DNA from: Amphiduros pacificus
Lineage: Eukaryota > Annelida > Polychaeta > Phyllodocida > Hesionidae
Length of the DNA: 64,000 bases
Assembly (NCBI GenBank): GCA_949316495.1
Contig: OX439003.1
Location: 43,907,725 to 43,971,724 of the forward strand
Direction: 5' to 3'
Shown: positions 25,725 through 38,483 of the stretch, in pieces
Position numbering within the stretch: the stretch's first letter is position 1
Layout: each line of letters starts with the position of its first letter
The notes under the pieces: model-generated
What the model was told of the DNA's origin: nothing
Seen by the model: the letters and a program-made list of their open reading frames with translations, nothing else
The model's database searches: none
Program-made: the position numbers and the translations under genes

Positions 25725-25975
25725 CGGGTGAATGGGAGGAGGCGCAATTGCTGTCTCCAATGCTGGAGGTTTAAATCCGAGTTTGGATTCTGTCATGCTG
25801 TATGGTTGAGAAAGGTAAATATCTGCTACTGAGTTATTTGATATTCCAATCAGCCAATGTTTCATGACTGGTTATCAAAGGCCGTGCTTTGTGTCATCAT
25901 GTCTTTGTGATAAGGCAAAAGAAAGATCGCCAGACACTCTTCAAAAAGAGTAGGTCACTGTGTCCTTGTGACAGG
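25725..25975 (+). mobile_element. SINE family B, second copy
   Basis: It shares catgctgtatggttgagaaa, atatctgctactgagt and ctggttatcaaaggccgtg with 13070-13345. A longer tail is preserved here (cttcaaaaagagtaggtcac, tgtccttgtgacagg). Confidence 0.58.
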
Positions 25976-26029
25976 GAAAAGTGTTTGGAAGAGAAATTTG
26001 AGTGAGAATTTGAGGTATATTTCGATCAG

Positions 26030-26090
26030 CTTAAGGCCGCTATGCTTGAGTGCTTTCAAAGCTTGGTCACCAGTGTCAGAAATGAACAAC
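26030..26090 (-). repeat. Dispersed repeat family E, fragment
   Basis: On the minus strand, atttctgacactggtgacca, agctttgaaagc and aagcatagcggcc align with the right part of family E. Short and diverged. Confidence 0.35.
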
Positions 26091-26425
26091 ATAGATTGGA
26101 ATAGTTTTCAAGATTATACCGGTTTTGCACACATTGCAATCCCAGATTTCCCTTGATATATCTGAACAATTTCGACCCACTGACTTTCCTAGTCAGAGAG
26201 ACAAGCTTCTAATTCAAAGAACCGAGGAGTCACCAAGAAATCGAAAATGCATTCTTATTGGAGAACAAAATGAAACTGAATGACGGTAAGGCGGAATGCC
26301 AATACATGCAAAAAGCTCACATTTCAAAATGAGGTCATCCTTGCACCTTAGTAACTTTCTTCCCTGCTTCAACCCCAAAGGGTCAAAGGGCATTGAGGTA
26401 CAGCAATGAATATATGGTAACAAGG

Positions 26426-26427
<2 letters not shown>

Positions 26428-26495
<68 letters not shown>
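26428..26495. repeat. (TA)n microsatellite
   Basis: Uninterrupted AT run of about 68 bp. Confidence 0.97.
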
Positions 26496-26497
<2 letters not shown>

Positions 26498-29091
26498 TAC
26501 AATACACAGCCTCTAAACATTTTATCAATTCTGCGCCATAATCTATTGTGCCCTAGGTTCTCTGCAATACAATATCGATTATTCTGATCTGATCCAATTA
26601 GAAAGAGGCCATAGTATGTTCTACGTGCATGGCATTGTATTACGGTCCTAATGCCACACTGATTTGGTCTCGCCTGAAAACGACTACTTTCGCATTTAAG
26701 AAAGGTAACACATTTGCAAATAGCATATTGTTCCAATTACATTTTAACGGGTTAAATATAAATATAAACAGTAAAAGTTATTCATCAGTTAGTGTCGGAC
26801 TTATATACCTTATAAATTTTCAAATAATCACTGTTTATTTGGTAACCAGAGCAGAACTCTTGTTTATTAAGAAGGGTCAAAGTTCACCCTTAATGCACAC
26901 TACACCTCAGCTCAGAATATTTCCATCACTCGAATTAAAATTAAACCATCTTGCCCAGTCCTCGCGTTTTGTTCTCAACCAGTGCTTTATGATGACAATA
27001 TGCAGACATTATTGCCGGATAAACATCTCCAGGTAGCCATGGATTTACTGAAACTATCATAATATCCTATTATGAACAATGAATTCTGTCTCGGTATCGT
27101 CAGTCAGTCGGGATGGCAGGTTAATGTATCACCTGCCTGGCGTCTCATCAAATATGCTAGGCAGCATTGTCTGGGAACTTTGTATGAAGTTTTTGTATTG
27201 GTTTATATTATGTTTCTTAATGGTAATCACGGAGTTCTCGTGGTAAAAACTCGGCGGTGATGAACGTACCTTAAATTAGCTTATACCATGCGGTGTGACA
27301 TTTGCTCTGTATCTGATACATAATGGGTGTAATCTCGCAATTTTCTACCTGTCAGTTTTCTGGTCAGGGATGAAACTAAAATGATTGGTGGAGGTAAAAA
27401 ATAATTAAAATACTGCTGAGATCCTTTCGGTGGGAAAATATACATATTACTTAAATAAGGAGGGGGGCGTTTTATTCCCCATCATTGAAAATGCGATCTA
27501 TTTATTATTGCTCTCAGGTAGAAAGTACAAGTACAACTGTGCTATGGCCTTGTGGTCAAATCCGCGGTATGGTTCCGGTTATATTAAACCATCCAAAATA
27601 TAATATCAAATTGAAAAGATGCCCCTATTCTTAATCGAATGTGTCCCTATGGCTTAATTTGCATTAGAAATGTGGCAGGTTGCAGTGACATATTACAGAC
27701 CTTTCCATAATTATGATATGTAGAGTTTTTAAAGTGTTTCAAAAGGCACATGTTCTGAACTGCCTTAAATCCTTAAGTTATGTTTTTTTTCTATTACTGA
27801 GACTGAAATGGTATATATTTATCATTATGTTTACGTCTGTCCATTGTCCAGATATATGGTGATAGATGAATTATTAATTATAAAAGAAATTTATGTGAAT
27901 GTCATGATCAATGTAGACGTCATGATATGTGTTAGTAGGTACACAATGAAAGGTCATGATGTGGTGTGTGTGCTAGAATATAAATAGGATAGTTATGTAA
28001 TGTTATTTAGAGTCTTGTGTACCTGTCAAAATGGAGGGTCAGAGCGCATGAAATAGACTTGAAATAGATCTAAAAACATGCAAGCCGCAAGTAAAAAGAG
28101 TACTCATCAGCGACCAGTTTCCGCCGATGAAGTAGACCATGACCGGCAGCGGCTACAAGGGTCCTCTCCGGCTTAGCCGCTGTAATCGGCGGTAATTGTT
28201 AGTGACGGAAAACTAGTCAGGCACAAGTAGGCGAAATAGCCATGAAATGATCCTGAATTTTAACAGCATTGCAGACCTAAATATGTTCATGTTCATGTTG
28301 AACCACCTCAAAAAATGATGTGTCATCATGTTGATATTCAGATCAGTTTTCATGTGTCACAACAGGCACCAGCCAATCATATTCTTGGAAATCATAACAC
28401 TTTATTGTAGTAATGAAACAAAAATACATTGTACCTCAAGATATCATAATATGTAAAAGTTCTGTAAGCGAGCTCGTAATAAGTCTAATTCAGTTCGTCT
28501 TTAGTCCCCAGTAGTTGTTGTAGTTCTTTATTGTTCTTTACAAATCGTTTTGTGTTCTCCTGTTTCTTGTGAATCTTTAAAATGCTCAAAACATTCGCCA
28601 CGCTTTTGCCATATGAATTTTAAAGTTCCTTATGATTCATTGTAGTTTGTTGAAGTTTGTCCTTATAATTTATTGTAGTTTGTTGTAGCTTGTAATTTGT
28701 TCTGATTGGTTCGTACTGATATGTAGTGGTTTGTTATCGATGCATAAACATCCTAGCATCACTAAGAAAGCTTTAACACGAACAGGGATCTGTTCTTATT
28801 CGTGTTTTGTCTGTAGAGGTTCTAAATCAATAAACATTCATGAAATTACTCTTTTCGGATAATAGATTTTGAAAACTACCAAACATACTTTAAATACAGA
28901 GTATTTAAAGAAATTATAGACCTTATCATAGTTTTACAGCGAATAGAACAGTTCTCCAAATGAACAAGCTGGTAGGTGTTTTCTGCCAAAAAAGATACCT
29001 AAAATCACAACTTTGGAACAAGATTGTTTTCATTCCTAACTTTAAAAGTTATCTTTGGGGTATAGTGACAGTTTTAACCTTGCGGAAGCCA
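26496..29091. other. 2.6 kb of AT-rich DNA with a GC-rich inverted-repeat patch
   Basis: No gene recognised. A 135-codon frame at 26629-27036 has no motif support. A GC-rich patch with nested inverted repeats lies at 28112-28218. From 28500 to 28735 the DNA is low-complexity with many ttgtagttt words. Confidence 0.45.
28112..28218. repeat. GC-rich nested inverted repeat (possible MITE or structured element)
   Basis: Outer arms gaccagtttccg (28112-28123) and cggaaaactagtc (28206-28218). Middle arms ccgccgat (28121-28128) and atcggcgg (28185-28192). Inner perfect arms cagcggcta (28147-28155) and tagccgctg (28174-28182). The outer and middle stems overlap slightly. No target duplication seen. 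Confidence 0.5.
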
Positions 29092-29314
29092 CGGGCCGTG
29101 GCACAGTTGGTTAGAGTGCAGGAACTCATGTTATTATTTCTCATATGAGCAGAGGTCTGAGCCGAAAAGGTTTACCCATTGTCCTTGTAAATCAGTGACT
29201 GGGTGGGTCCTTGACATTCCAGTGAAGCAGAACTAAATCTGCTAAAAGTACGTCTTGTCACAAAATGACTGAAAGAGTGTTGAAAGTGATGTAAAACCAT
29301 AAACAAACAAACAA
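29092..29314 (+). mobile_element. SINE family A copy with internal deletion of the B-box region
   Basis: The head acgggccgtggcacagttgg ttagagtgca is joined directly to the body ctcatatgagcagaggtctg, then the usual gtgactgggtgggtccttga and the (aaac)n tail. The B-box segment is missing. Confidence 0.75.
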
Positions 29315-29479
29315 GATAATTGTGCGGTAAGTGGGTCAGACAAATTCACATTCGATAGCCTTGGAAGAAAAATTATAATGAATAAAAATGATACGTTAAG
29401 AAAACAATAATAATACATTTGATTCTTTAAAAACAAACAAAAATGAAACATTCAGATTACAGTTTCTCTAAAACTGTGA

Positions 29480-29641
29480 TTAATTAAGAAGAAGCCGTCC
29501 AAGACACCAGAGCTGTAGATTATTTTCTGGAAATGGTCTGTCCTCAAACAAATCTGTCTGCTGGTTGTCTTCTGTCTCATGTTTAGTACTGTTGTCCTCC
29601 TGTGACAATCCCAGAGGCTGTTCTCTGGCATACCAAAGCAC
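29480..29641 (-). CDS. Candidate terminal coding exon of an unrecognised minus-strand gene
   Basis: Read on the minus strand, a good acceptor (ccttggtcattgctttcag) is followed by 54 open codons and a TAA. The peptide is acidic and glutamine-rich and ends FPENNLQLWCLGRLLLN. Composition and the sharp splice boundary look coding, but I recognise no family. No partner exon was found to the right, and no AATAAA signal lies just downstream. A second frame of the same stretch (CFGMPENSLWDCH...) is also open, so the frame is uncertain. It could be a chance open stretch in a locally GC-richer patch. Confidence 0.27.
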   Translation of the reverse strand: MLWYAREQPLGLSQEDNSTKHETEDNQQTDLFEDRPFPENNLQLWCLGRLLLN

Positions 29642-31592
29642 CTGAAAGCAATGACCAAGGGACAATGAGCAAGGCGGGCTGCAAGGAAGCCATCGTGCAT
29701 ATGGGACCACGCAGGCACTCGCCCTCATTTAGTAATAACCACTCAAGTGTGTGATCAAGGAACATTTCTGCTCATGACAACCGCTAAGAGTGTCTTTTTC
29801 TAAATTTGTTCTTTTAATCTTCTTAATGTCTGATTAAAATCCTGAATGTATTTGGCCGCCATTTAAACAAATGTTACATTTAGTCTGTTTATGAAAGGAA
29901 CCCTATTAATTCTATTTTTTCTCTCATGAATTTTAATCTATTCAATGATGATATTTGTCTCAAACTCCACTCTTATGAAACAAGCATGCTTTGTTTTAAC
30001 ACCTGCTGTTTAAGCTGACAGCCAGCTGTCTAATCTTTATGAAAAGCAGACTGATGCTACCACCAAAACTTTTTCTTCCAATGAGACAGGTACACTTTTT
30101 ATATAATTCCGATTATCTCAGATTTGCCCCTTTCATTAGGCAGTAAACATAATCCTTTCAAACAATCCAAATATGGGGTATTAATGGCTTCTTAATGACT
30201 TCTTCACAAAAGAATGTGCACATAAAAGCAGAATTAATGAGACTGAGGAAATACAGTCTTCTGGAATGAATAAAAGCCTTGATCAGAGATGACAAGTAAA
30301 ATAGTCTCTGGTAAATATATGAGTAGTCACAAGGCAGGATATATCAAATATGTGATTCAATGCATAAGTGTATAATATGCATTATCAGAATTATATAAAT
30401 AACAGAATATAATTTACCTATCTGCCATATATCATGGACATTAACACAGATACTGTGTGTGTTTGTTCATAGGATCAATAATCTCCGCGGTTTGCAACCG
30501 ACAAAATCCTGATATGGATGTTGTTGGGTCAGATACATTAGGTATTATAGGGCTTAAATATGGGATGATGAGATCAGTCAGGTGGATATCTACTGAAAGC
30601 AGCTGTGCCTTACTACCAACTGTGTTATTGATTGTGTGCTATGTTATGGCACAGAAGAAAATTCCTGAGATACTATTCTAAAGGGGAGGACATTGAGTCC
30701 CGGTGGCTGGCTTCTATCAGAACCTGTGTGGTAAAAATTGGAATGGAGTCGTTAATAAGAACAAAACACTGAAGACAAAACATTACAAATACCCACTGGG
30801 GTAAGACAATTTGGCTGGAACATCACAATGCACTGTGGAAAATGTAGCGAAGGGCCACACAAATTGTATTAGGTTGTGTTTCCTCTATCAATCAGTCGCC
30901 TCTAATTTGAAATGGCTGAGACGTGGACCCTTATGGCTAATTTTCTTATTTCAGATATTGAATTATTTTTTCGGAACAGCACCAGGACTTGATATTTAAC
31001 CCTTTTAAAAAGGCACGGTGCCAATCATAATGTTCCTAAATTGTATACCAGATTTTAAGGCATTGTAGGACATTTCGTGACATTAAAAACACAGGAGATT
31101 TGTTTTAAACAATATTCATCCTATTGTATTACGCTTTTATTAATCAACCCGTTCCTCACATTGTAATTCTATACAGAAAGAAATTGTTAATCACAAAACA
31201 GAAGATAGCATACGTGTACCTTGGAGTATGATTATATTCCAAGCAAGTATCAAACACCAGCGTCACGTGGCAATATTTATGGATTGCCTGTATTGGATTG
31301 ACATTTAATTCACTTTACATCTAGGATTAATTTTCCTGCTTAAACGCCCCAATTAGACCATATTAGTCTCGCAAATGCATATTAATGCCGTAAAACAAGC
31401 CATTAATTTATTTTCACTTCCAGGTAAAACTAATGTCGATCCATTTTGAACATTGTAATGATATTTTGGTAATGGCCGCCAGTGATTCAAGTAATAGCTT
31501 TCGTACTTTTATGGCGGATGTCTCACGATAGTTGATATAGTTTTTCAAGTGAAGACAATGTACAGGACATTAAACATCTCTGAATCGCCACA
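29642..31592. other. About 2 kb of AT-rich DNA without a recognised gene
   Basis: No gene. Contains a TALE-type inverted pair tgacag / ctgtct at 30016-30031, and a TAAT-rich stretch near 31320-31450 that includes a POU-like atgcatattaat. A short palindrome lies at 31220-31244. The regulatory reading is speculative. Confidence 0.4.
31220..31244. repeat. Short palindrome, possible third member
   Basis: Arms cttggagtat and atattccaag match the palindromes at 3770 and 10862 with one mismatch. Flanks gtgtac and aagtat are only weakly similar, so a target duplication is not clear. Confidence 0.4.
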
Positions 31593-31614
31593 CTGTGTGT
31601 GTGTGTGTATCTGG

Positions 31615-31710
<96 letters not shown>
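31593..31710. repeat. (GT)n then (TA)n microsatellites
   Basis: A short (GT)n run, then about 93 bp of AT dinucleotide from 31618. Confidence 0.96.
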
Positions 31711-31712
<2 letters not shown>

Positions 31713-32614
31713 CCTTTACTTGTAATCTCCTCAGGTATATCACAGCGATATATCTTAGGCATAACACAGCGAACTGTATGCAGTTAAAGCAAACACATAT
31801 TTGTGTTAGATCTAACGAAGTAAATATCTCCCTCATGGGTATGCTACATTTCTGACTTACAAATAAGCAGTCAGTCGCTCAGAAAGGTGTGTGGACTACA
31901 GGGGGATGTCTCTTAGTTGGTCGACACAAATATAATGTTGTCAGACTCATTCTGCCAGTATATCATCAGGGCCTGGCATGGTCCTTCCATTCGTGGTATA
32001 AATCACATTGCTTACTCAGGAAAATGTTCCCTTTTTACACAAAGATATATGTGTGCAAGCTTCTACTCTGTTAGCACTTTGGCATTAACAAGTCTCAGAA
32101 AAAATCGAATCTGATGAAAGATATTTTCTTTCTTGCTACCAAGCCACGCGACTTCCTCTCAACACATACCAGACCTGACCTTTTTGTTTGCAAGAAATAA
32201 CAAGTCTGCTTTTCACATAGAAGATGAGCGCAGCTTGGTGGACTTGTATGGAAACTTTGTATAAATATTTATGAGTGTATTAACATTATTAGCATAGTAA
32301 GATATGAGGGACAAAGTAATCAACTACATCAACATAGCCACATAAAATGCAATACTGAAGATGCTTGTTTGCATGATCCTAGAGGCGGGTGGGTTTCCTC
32401 AAACAATCACCAAATAATATTGTTTTTTCTCGCCAGCATTAGCACACGGTCCATCGGGCAACAGATGACAAATGGATGAGATCACCCTTGACATGTGATG
32501 GTTGAAAAAGACAGAACAACGGGAACAACTCGCTGCAAGAAAAGAAATCATTCTGTCACTATGGCTGAATTAGTTTTTTTTTGGTGGGGGGATATCGTAT
32601 TTTGTTTAGTTGCT
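31711..32614. other. Unassigned AT-rich DNA
   Basis: No gene or repeat recognised. Confidence 0.5.
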
Positions 32615-32925
32615 TGGGGTTTTCCGTCACTTTCAACATTATTTCAATATACTTTCAACAGTATATCATGACAAGACCAACTTATAGCAGATATAGTGAT
32701 GTCTCCATTTATAGTTATGTCGCAGGTCCTTTATTGACAACCCATCAAGTCACATAATTACAGGGAGAATGGGTTGGCCGTTTAGGATGAGCTTAAATGA
32801 GAAATTGTATCAAGAATCGAGAGCTGAAACAGCTGGGAATAGAACCCACAAACCTCATCCCAGAGGAAGTGGTGCTTATAAGTTTGCGTTTTTACCAACG
32901 GTGCTATAGCCTGTGGCCTGTGATA
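32615..32925 (-). mobile_element. SINE family A copy
   Basis: On the plus strand the tail shows as gtcactttcaacattatttc and the B-box complement as gggaatagaacccacaaacc. The A-box end is tttttaccaacggtgctata. A short internal duplication (actttcaac...) lies in the tail. Confidence 0.72.
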
Positions 32926-33721
32926 TAGTATATGTTTAATGTCTAAAAGGTCCTGTGTGATAAAGAAAAAGGCGTGGCATTTGCATAGGGATAATATCAA
33001 GGTAGAAACAAAGCACTTGAGCAGAAATCCTTACCTAAATAATGTCCCTCACGTATAATTAGAAATATCCACTGCACATCAAAGTCAAAATGTTCAATGT
33101 TAAATGTAAAAACGTTTGTTTGGAACAAATATAATAAATTGATTTACATTTTGTAATAGGATAGTCCTCCCAATGGATAGAATGATGTTTTCTGAGAGAA
33201 ATGTCTATTCCTACTTGTTAATTTATACAGCACCACTGCGGGACATCATCCCCAAAAAGGCAATTACTGAGTCTTGTCATCAACAAAGGTTTATTTCTGT
33301 TTAGATGAGCATCACCCAAGATAATCAGGTTTTCAGCTAGTTTTCAGGGATCGAATATCATTCTTGGTGAATATTTGTGACACCAAACATTCTGGCATAA
33401 TTACAGAAATATTGTTTTAGCAGTTGGGAAATAAAACACCGTTCTGTTTAAGATCCATGTCAACTCCTTATTCTTACTTATTTTACTCTATCACATTCTT
33501 ACATTTTTGCATTAAATACCTATATTTATTTGTTTTCACAATGAACCAAAACCAACAAATTCTCTCAATATCGTATTATGTCTTTGACTGAGTTGCAGCC
33601 CCCTCCCTCAGGTATGGACCCTCATAATAAAAAAAGGTATAAAAAAAGGTTCACAAGGGTAAATCTATTTCAAAACAGTTGTGTTAACCGATCTCAATAT
33701 CATAATTATTAATCTTTCCAG
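32926..33721. other. Unassigned AT-rich DNA
   Basis: No gene or repeat recognised. Confidence 0.5.
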
Positions 33722-34012
33722 ATGTGTTAATCTGTGTTATATGTGTTAAACTATCTTGATATATTAATGAGTTGATCTACCTTCGTATTGCAATGTGTTA
33801 ATCTATCTCGATATCATGTGTCAATCTGTCTCGATACTGTAGAGTGTTAATCTATAATGATATTGTAATGTGTTAATCTATCTTGGTTTTCCAATGTGTT
33901 AATCTGTCTTGGTTTTCCAATGTGTTAATCTATCTTAGTTTTCCAATGTGTTAATCTATCTTGGTTTTCCAATGTGTTAATCTATCTTGGTTTTTCAATG
34001 TGTTAATCAGTC
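33722..34012. repeat. 26-bp minisatellite (gtgttaatctatcttggttttccaat-type)
   Basis: About 11 units based on tgtgttaatctatcttgg plus ttttcc. Left units are diverged and right units nearly identical, so expansion was most recent at the right side. Confidence 0.85.
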
Positions 34013-36158
34013 TGTCATGTCTTTATGCGCTTATTTTTCCATACATGTAATTCCATACACTTGTGCCACTTTAGGCAAGTAAAACAACAGCTCCTTTCAG
34101 AATATCCATGCAGCAAAGAAAGTATCTATTGCTTTCTGTAGAAATGACTTCTATTATCTTAATGTAAGGTTTTAGGTTTTCACTGTAATTTATCAAGCCT
34201 AGGATACCTAATATGGTCCCAAAAGAAACGATCAAGCGAACGCCCGCTGACGTTAAATGCACTATAATTGCAAAAGAAAAAAAAAGCATTGCCTCACTTG
34301 ATAAACATCGACCTTGAATTCTATACCAACATTTTACTATTCTAATCCACAAGAATCTTAAAGACGTTGTAAATTCTCGTACATTTCGAGATCTTGTCTA
34401 TGATACTTTAAATCAATGTGTTACGCCCGTGCTATGTTGTGAAGAGAAAATAAAATACTTGGCAGACCATAAGGTAAGTGTCCAGGGAAACAACAGGGTC
34501 TGTTTGTCTGAAAAAAAGTATCTCTTTGTGACAGTGACAGATAACCAGACATCAGTAGCAGGACATTTATATTTGATTGTGAAGAATAATGCATCATTAT
34601 ATTGCTATAAAAAGCCTAAAACAAAGAATTATCGGATGAATAGACTGAACTTGAATTGGAAATGGTTTATCATGATCAGCATACTTGTCAGGAGGATTAT
34701 TGATTGAATGTAAATTGTATTTGTATAAACTTTATGTTATCTGTCCTTTTGCCATAATTCAAATCTTAACTGTCTGAGATTCTCTTGGTTCTCATCACCC
34801 GACTTAACACGAGAAGATGCGAGATTCTTTCATTTTCAACGACATACCTTCTTCCATCACAGCAAGAAAATTTGGGCACAACATGAATAGATTGTTTGAT
34901 GAGTTGTTAAAATTAACAAATTATCAAGAAGACGACTAATGTGCTCATTTCAAATGAAACAAACCGTAACATTCTTACGGTCAAAGAAAAATAGGAAAGC
35001 ATGGTATTTATCTCAAAACTTTACCCGTAAGAAATCTAATGATCGTCCCTTTATTTCAATATCATGTAACGATGAAGCTTGCTAAAAAAAAATGCTCTTC
35101 TCTGTTTACGCCGCAACACACTCTTATCATATCCGCTTCAAACATTGGTTAATGAATCGATTGTAAGAGGCGCTTCTGGTTGCTTTTTCCTAGACTCTTA
35201 CATGTATACGCATTTGTCATTTAGACTGAGGCTTCGACAGCTCCTTATTGTCTGTGCGGCTCCTTATTATGCTCTATTAAAGCACAACATCTCGCCGGAT
35301 AATGGCCCGACTCAACCGACACTAATGGAGGCCAATCTTCATCCAATGAATTGTCTATTACCACAGGAAAGTAGAGGCCTATAAACGCAGGATGTATCTT
35401 GTGAACTGTTTCATATATGACAGATTGTCTATAATATTTCACATAGAAACAACTAAAAGCAACTTCAGATTTCGAAGTTATGTATAAATATTTTAGTAGA
35501 AAATGTTATTTTCTCTGTTGTGTAAATAAACAAAAGAAATATCAGATTCTTCTCACCAACTAAACATGCATATATATCCTTTATTAAATCTTTTTATTAA
35601 TTCTCATCATTAATTGCATCTTTTTTGTGGCATGAAATATATAATTTTATTTCAGGTAACTTGATATGTATTATAATAAATCAGATTAGGATTTAGGGAC
35701 ACTAGATACACTAGCATCTATTGGGCAACGAAGTCAAATGGTGTGGAGGACACTGTCATGGGCCTCAGGCACCTAGATGCCAGTCCTCCATTAAGGCATC
35801 CTCCTACCATTAAGATACTCTCTGGCTTGGCTCGTGTTGTGACTCCCTGGAGCCTATGCTTGAAAAAATTCCAATGATTGTGCACCAGCTTGAAATGGAA
35901 TTTGACAAGAACCCTCTCTTGAAACATAGAACAGAAACCGAGAATTAAGTGATTTTTTTGTGAAGTTAGATTCTACCAATTCATTGGTTGGAGTAATGAT
36001 TTATGATGGAATAGAGAGGCCTAAAAATCTCTATATTTTCCCCTGAGAAATCTAATCAATATTTGTCAGTGTTTGTATGTGGGTTTTTAGAATATTATTA
36101 AACAGCTGCATTGTTTAATTAGAGTATATGACACTAATAATATTCTGATGGAGGTTTA
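34013..36158. other. 2.1 kb of AT-rich DNA without a recognised gene
   Basis: Open frames at 34429-34707, 35079-35384 (+) and 35718-35927 (-) have no motif I recognise. The 35160-35390 stretch is less AT-biased and could be conserved non-coding DNA or part of an unknown gene. Confidence 0.4.
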
Positions 36159-36192
<34 letters not shown>

Positions 36193-36219
36193 ACGCACAT
36201 ATTTATATATATATATATA
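36159..36219. repeat. (AC)n then (TA)n microsatellite
   Basis: About 40 bp of mostly AC dinucleotides, then a short TA run. Confidence 0.95.
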
Positions 36220-36454
36220 AGCTTGATTTTACCTCCATTTTGTTTTGACTCTGGATGTAAGCAGCTATCTAACATTAGTTTATACACAGCGCCTACTGTC
36301 TTTCTAGCACTTTTTTATTTAGTGGATTTTGAGTGTAAAGCTGACAGAGAAAATCAGAATATTGTGATTGCATGAGATAGGGCAGGAGCCAATTGTCTAG
36401 ATACATTGGAAACTTTTATGTATTGAATTTATCTCATTGTTTTTATTAATATAC

Positions 36455-37110
36455 AATGAAGGATCGGTTGAAGTGACAAATTAATGTTAGAATTGAACAT
36501 CCGAATTTTGCAATTTTATCAGGCTTTAATTCTAGAGCTGTCAATGATTTATTCATATGAATGCCAAAAGCTGGAATAGAGTTTGGTTTATCAGCGAAAG
36601 GGTCAACACACAGAGGGTGAAAAATAATATAAAATTCTGGACCCAGCTTTTCAAGTCTGAGTACATGTGCTTCCACAGCAAGATTTTGCATCTCATTCCT
36701 TGAATTTGAATGGTATTTATCAACACATTCATATATGATTGTGGGAGCTGATCCAACGCAGCCATAATCAAGCTTTGATTTTACTAGAGCTTGGTAAAAT
36801 TGCAGTGAAATAGTGTGATCAGCTCCCTTATCAGTATGTGCCACAACACACAGCGGGTCTAATGCCTTCTGGCATTTCCTTTTCACATACCTAATTTATG
36901 GATTGCCCAAGGTAATAGTCAAGATCTGGATGAACCCTACGCTTATCAAAAAACATGCACACTGTTTTCTCTATTGAAAACTTAACACCACTTTCATCTG
37001 CCCACTCTTGGTTTCTGTTCAGGTGTCAAGCTGCAACTGTTTCTCACATGTGTACCGATCTTTAACAAATATGAAAACATCAATAAATATAGAACAACCA
37101 GTTCCAGATC
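36455..37110 (-). mobile_element. LINE fragment (Jockey/I-group-like), end of reverse transcriptase and following domain
   Basis: On the minus strand the translation resembles the C-terminal half of a non-LTR reverse transcriptase. It starts at a degraded YVDD box (CSIFIDVF) followed by CEKQLQL. It then has KFSIEKTVCMFF, the thumb-type KRKCQKALDPLCVVAHTDKG and LYQALVKSKLDYG-like, and ends with PFADKPNSIPAFGIHMN. Several frame changes and stops separate the pieces, so it is dead. The longest intact part is 146 codons at 36446-36886. It is truncated at both ends and its 5' side abuts a SINE at 37129. Family placement rests on remembered motif order, and the exact clade is uncertain. Confidence 0.75.
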
Positions 37111-37128
37111 GATGTTTGATTGTGGGTT

Positions 37129-37410
37129 TGGGGTTATACACATCATTTCAGTCATTTCACAACAAGACCAATTTGTAGCAGATTAAGTGCTGCCTCAATG
37201 TCGCAGGTCCTTGACATGACAACCCACTCAGTCACAGATTCAGGAAGACAATGATCTAATCCTTCAGAGCACGGTCCTCAGCACATGAAAACTTTTACTT
37301 TCACTTCAATGCCAATATGGCCAGAGATTGAACCCATGACCCTTGGTTCACCATAGAGGGGCCAGTGCTAAAAGGCTTGCACTCTAACCAACTGCACCAC
37401 AGCCTGCATC
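37129..37410 (-). mobile_element. SINE family A copy, near full length
   Basis: On the plus strand: catttcagtcatttcacaac, gtccttgacatgacaaccca, gagattgaacccatgaccct (B-box complement), cactctaaccaactgcacca (A-box complement). Confidence 0.8.
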
Positions 37411-38483
37411 ACGGCCTGTTCAAGGTCTAATAGAGTTTCCAATACTATTAATTCAATAGAAAATGTAACAGATGAAATGCTTCCCCGAGGAACACCCACC
37501 ATGAAATGTACATATGCTTAACGTGCCCCTGTCACATTATCATAATATGATAGGGATATTGAAAGGATGAACATCGTGATTGTGTGTACTTGTAAGAATT
37601 ATGATATAATTCTTATTAGATTAATGTATTATGAATTAACATGGTTATGTAAGTTAGTCATAATACTGTCTTGGACGAAGTAATTGTGTTATATTTAAAC
37701 AAATTGACATGCAAATTGTGAACTCAAATACTTAAATTACAAATACACCTGTACAGTTAGTTATGTTTATATGTTGATATATAATTAAACACTTCTGTTG
37801 TGAGTTTAAACCACACCTGCAGTCATCAATTACGTTTTTTTATGCAAGACAGAACAGACTTGTGTTATCAATCATCCCTAGTTCTAGAGAGGTGCAGACT
37901 TTCCTTGATGCTGATCGGTGATCACTTTGGGCTTGATGAAATTAGATCATGGGGTATATTGTAATCATGAAAATAAATTTAAGACCCCCCTCCCTCCCCT
38001 TGTCTAAAGTGAGAGATTAGATACTTCCTTACACTGAATGTACTGCTGGACACCACGTAGATGACAAGAGTGGTAAAAAGAAATCACGGATTGATTAATG
38101 GCTATTGTAATGTAAGCCATAAAGTGTTATATAACTCCTTGTCATTTATAAAGGGGTGCAGATAAATTGCAAGGCACAAAGCAACACGTGAATATATCAC
38201 TGGCTATGCATTTCATAATATTAATTGATATTTTCCGATACCAATTTTAATTGAGCCCAAAATAACCTTGCATATTATGGTATGGCGTCATTACAAAGTG
38301 GGCGTGGTGAGACGCATTTAATGCACGTGGTTTAAACCTCTGTTACTAGACACTAATAACTCTGTATCTGAACATATTCTTATTAAGATGTAGCGAGAAG
38401 ACTGGACGACTATAAATTACTACCGATGTAATGAGGAGTATCCCATACCACCACTACCAACAAGAATGTATTGATATTTTGTA
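37411..38483. other. Unassigned AT-rich DNA
   Basis: No gene or repeat recognised. Confidence 0.5.
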
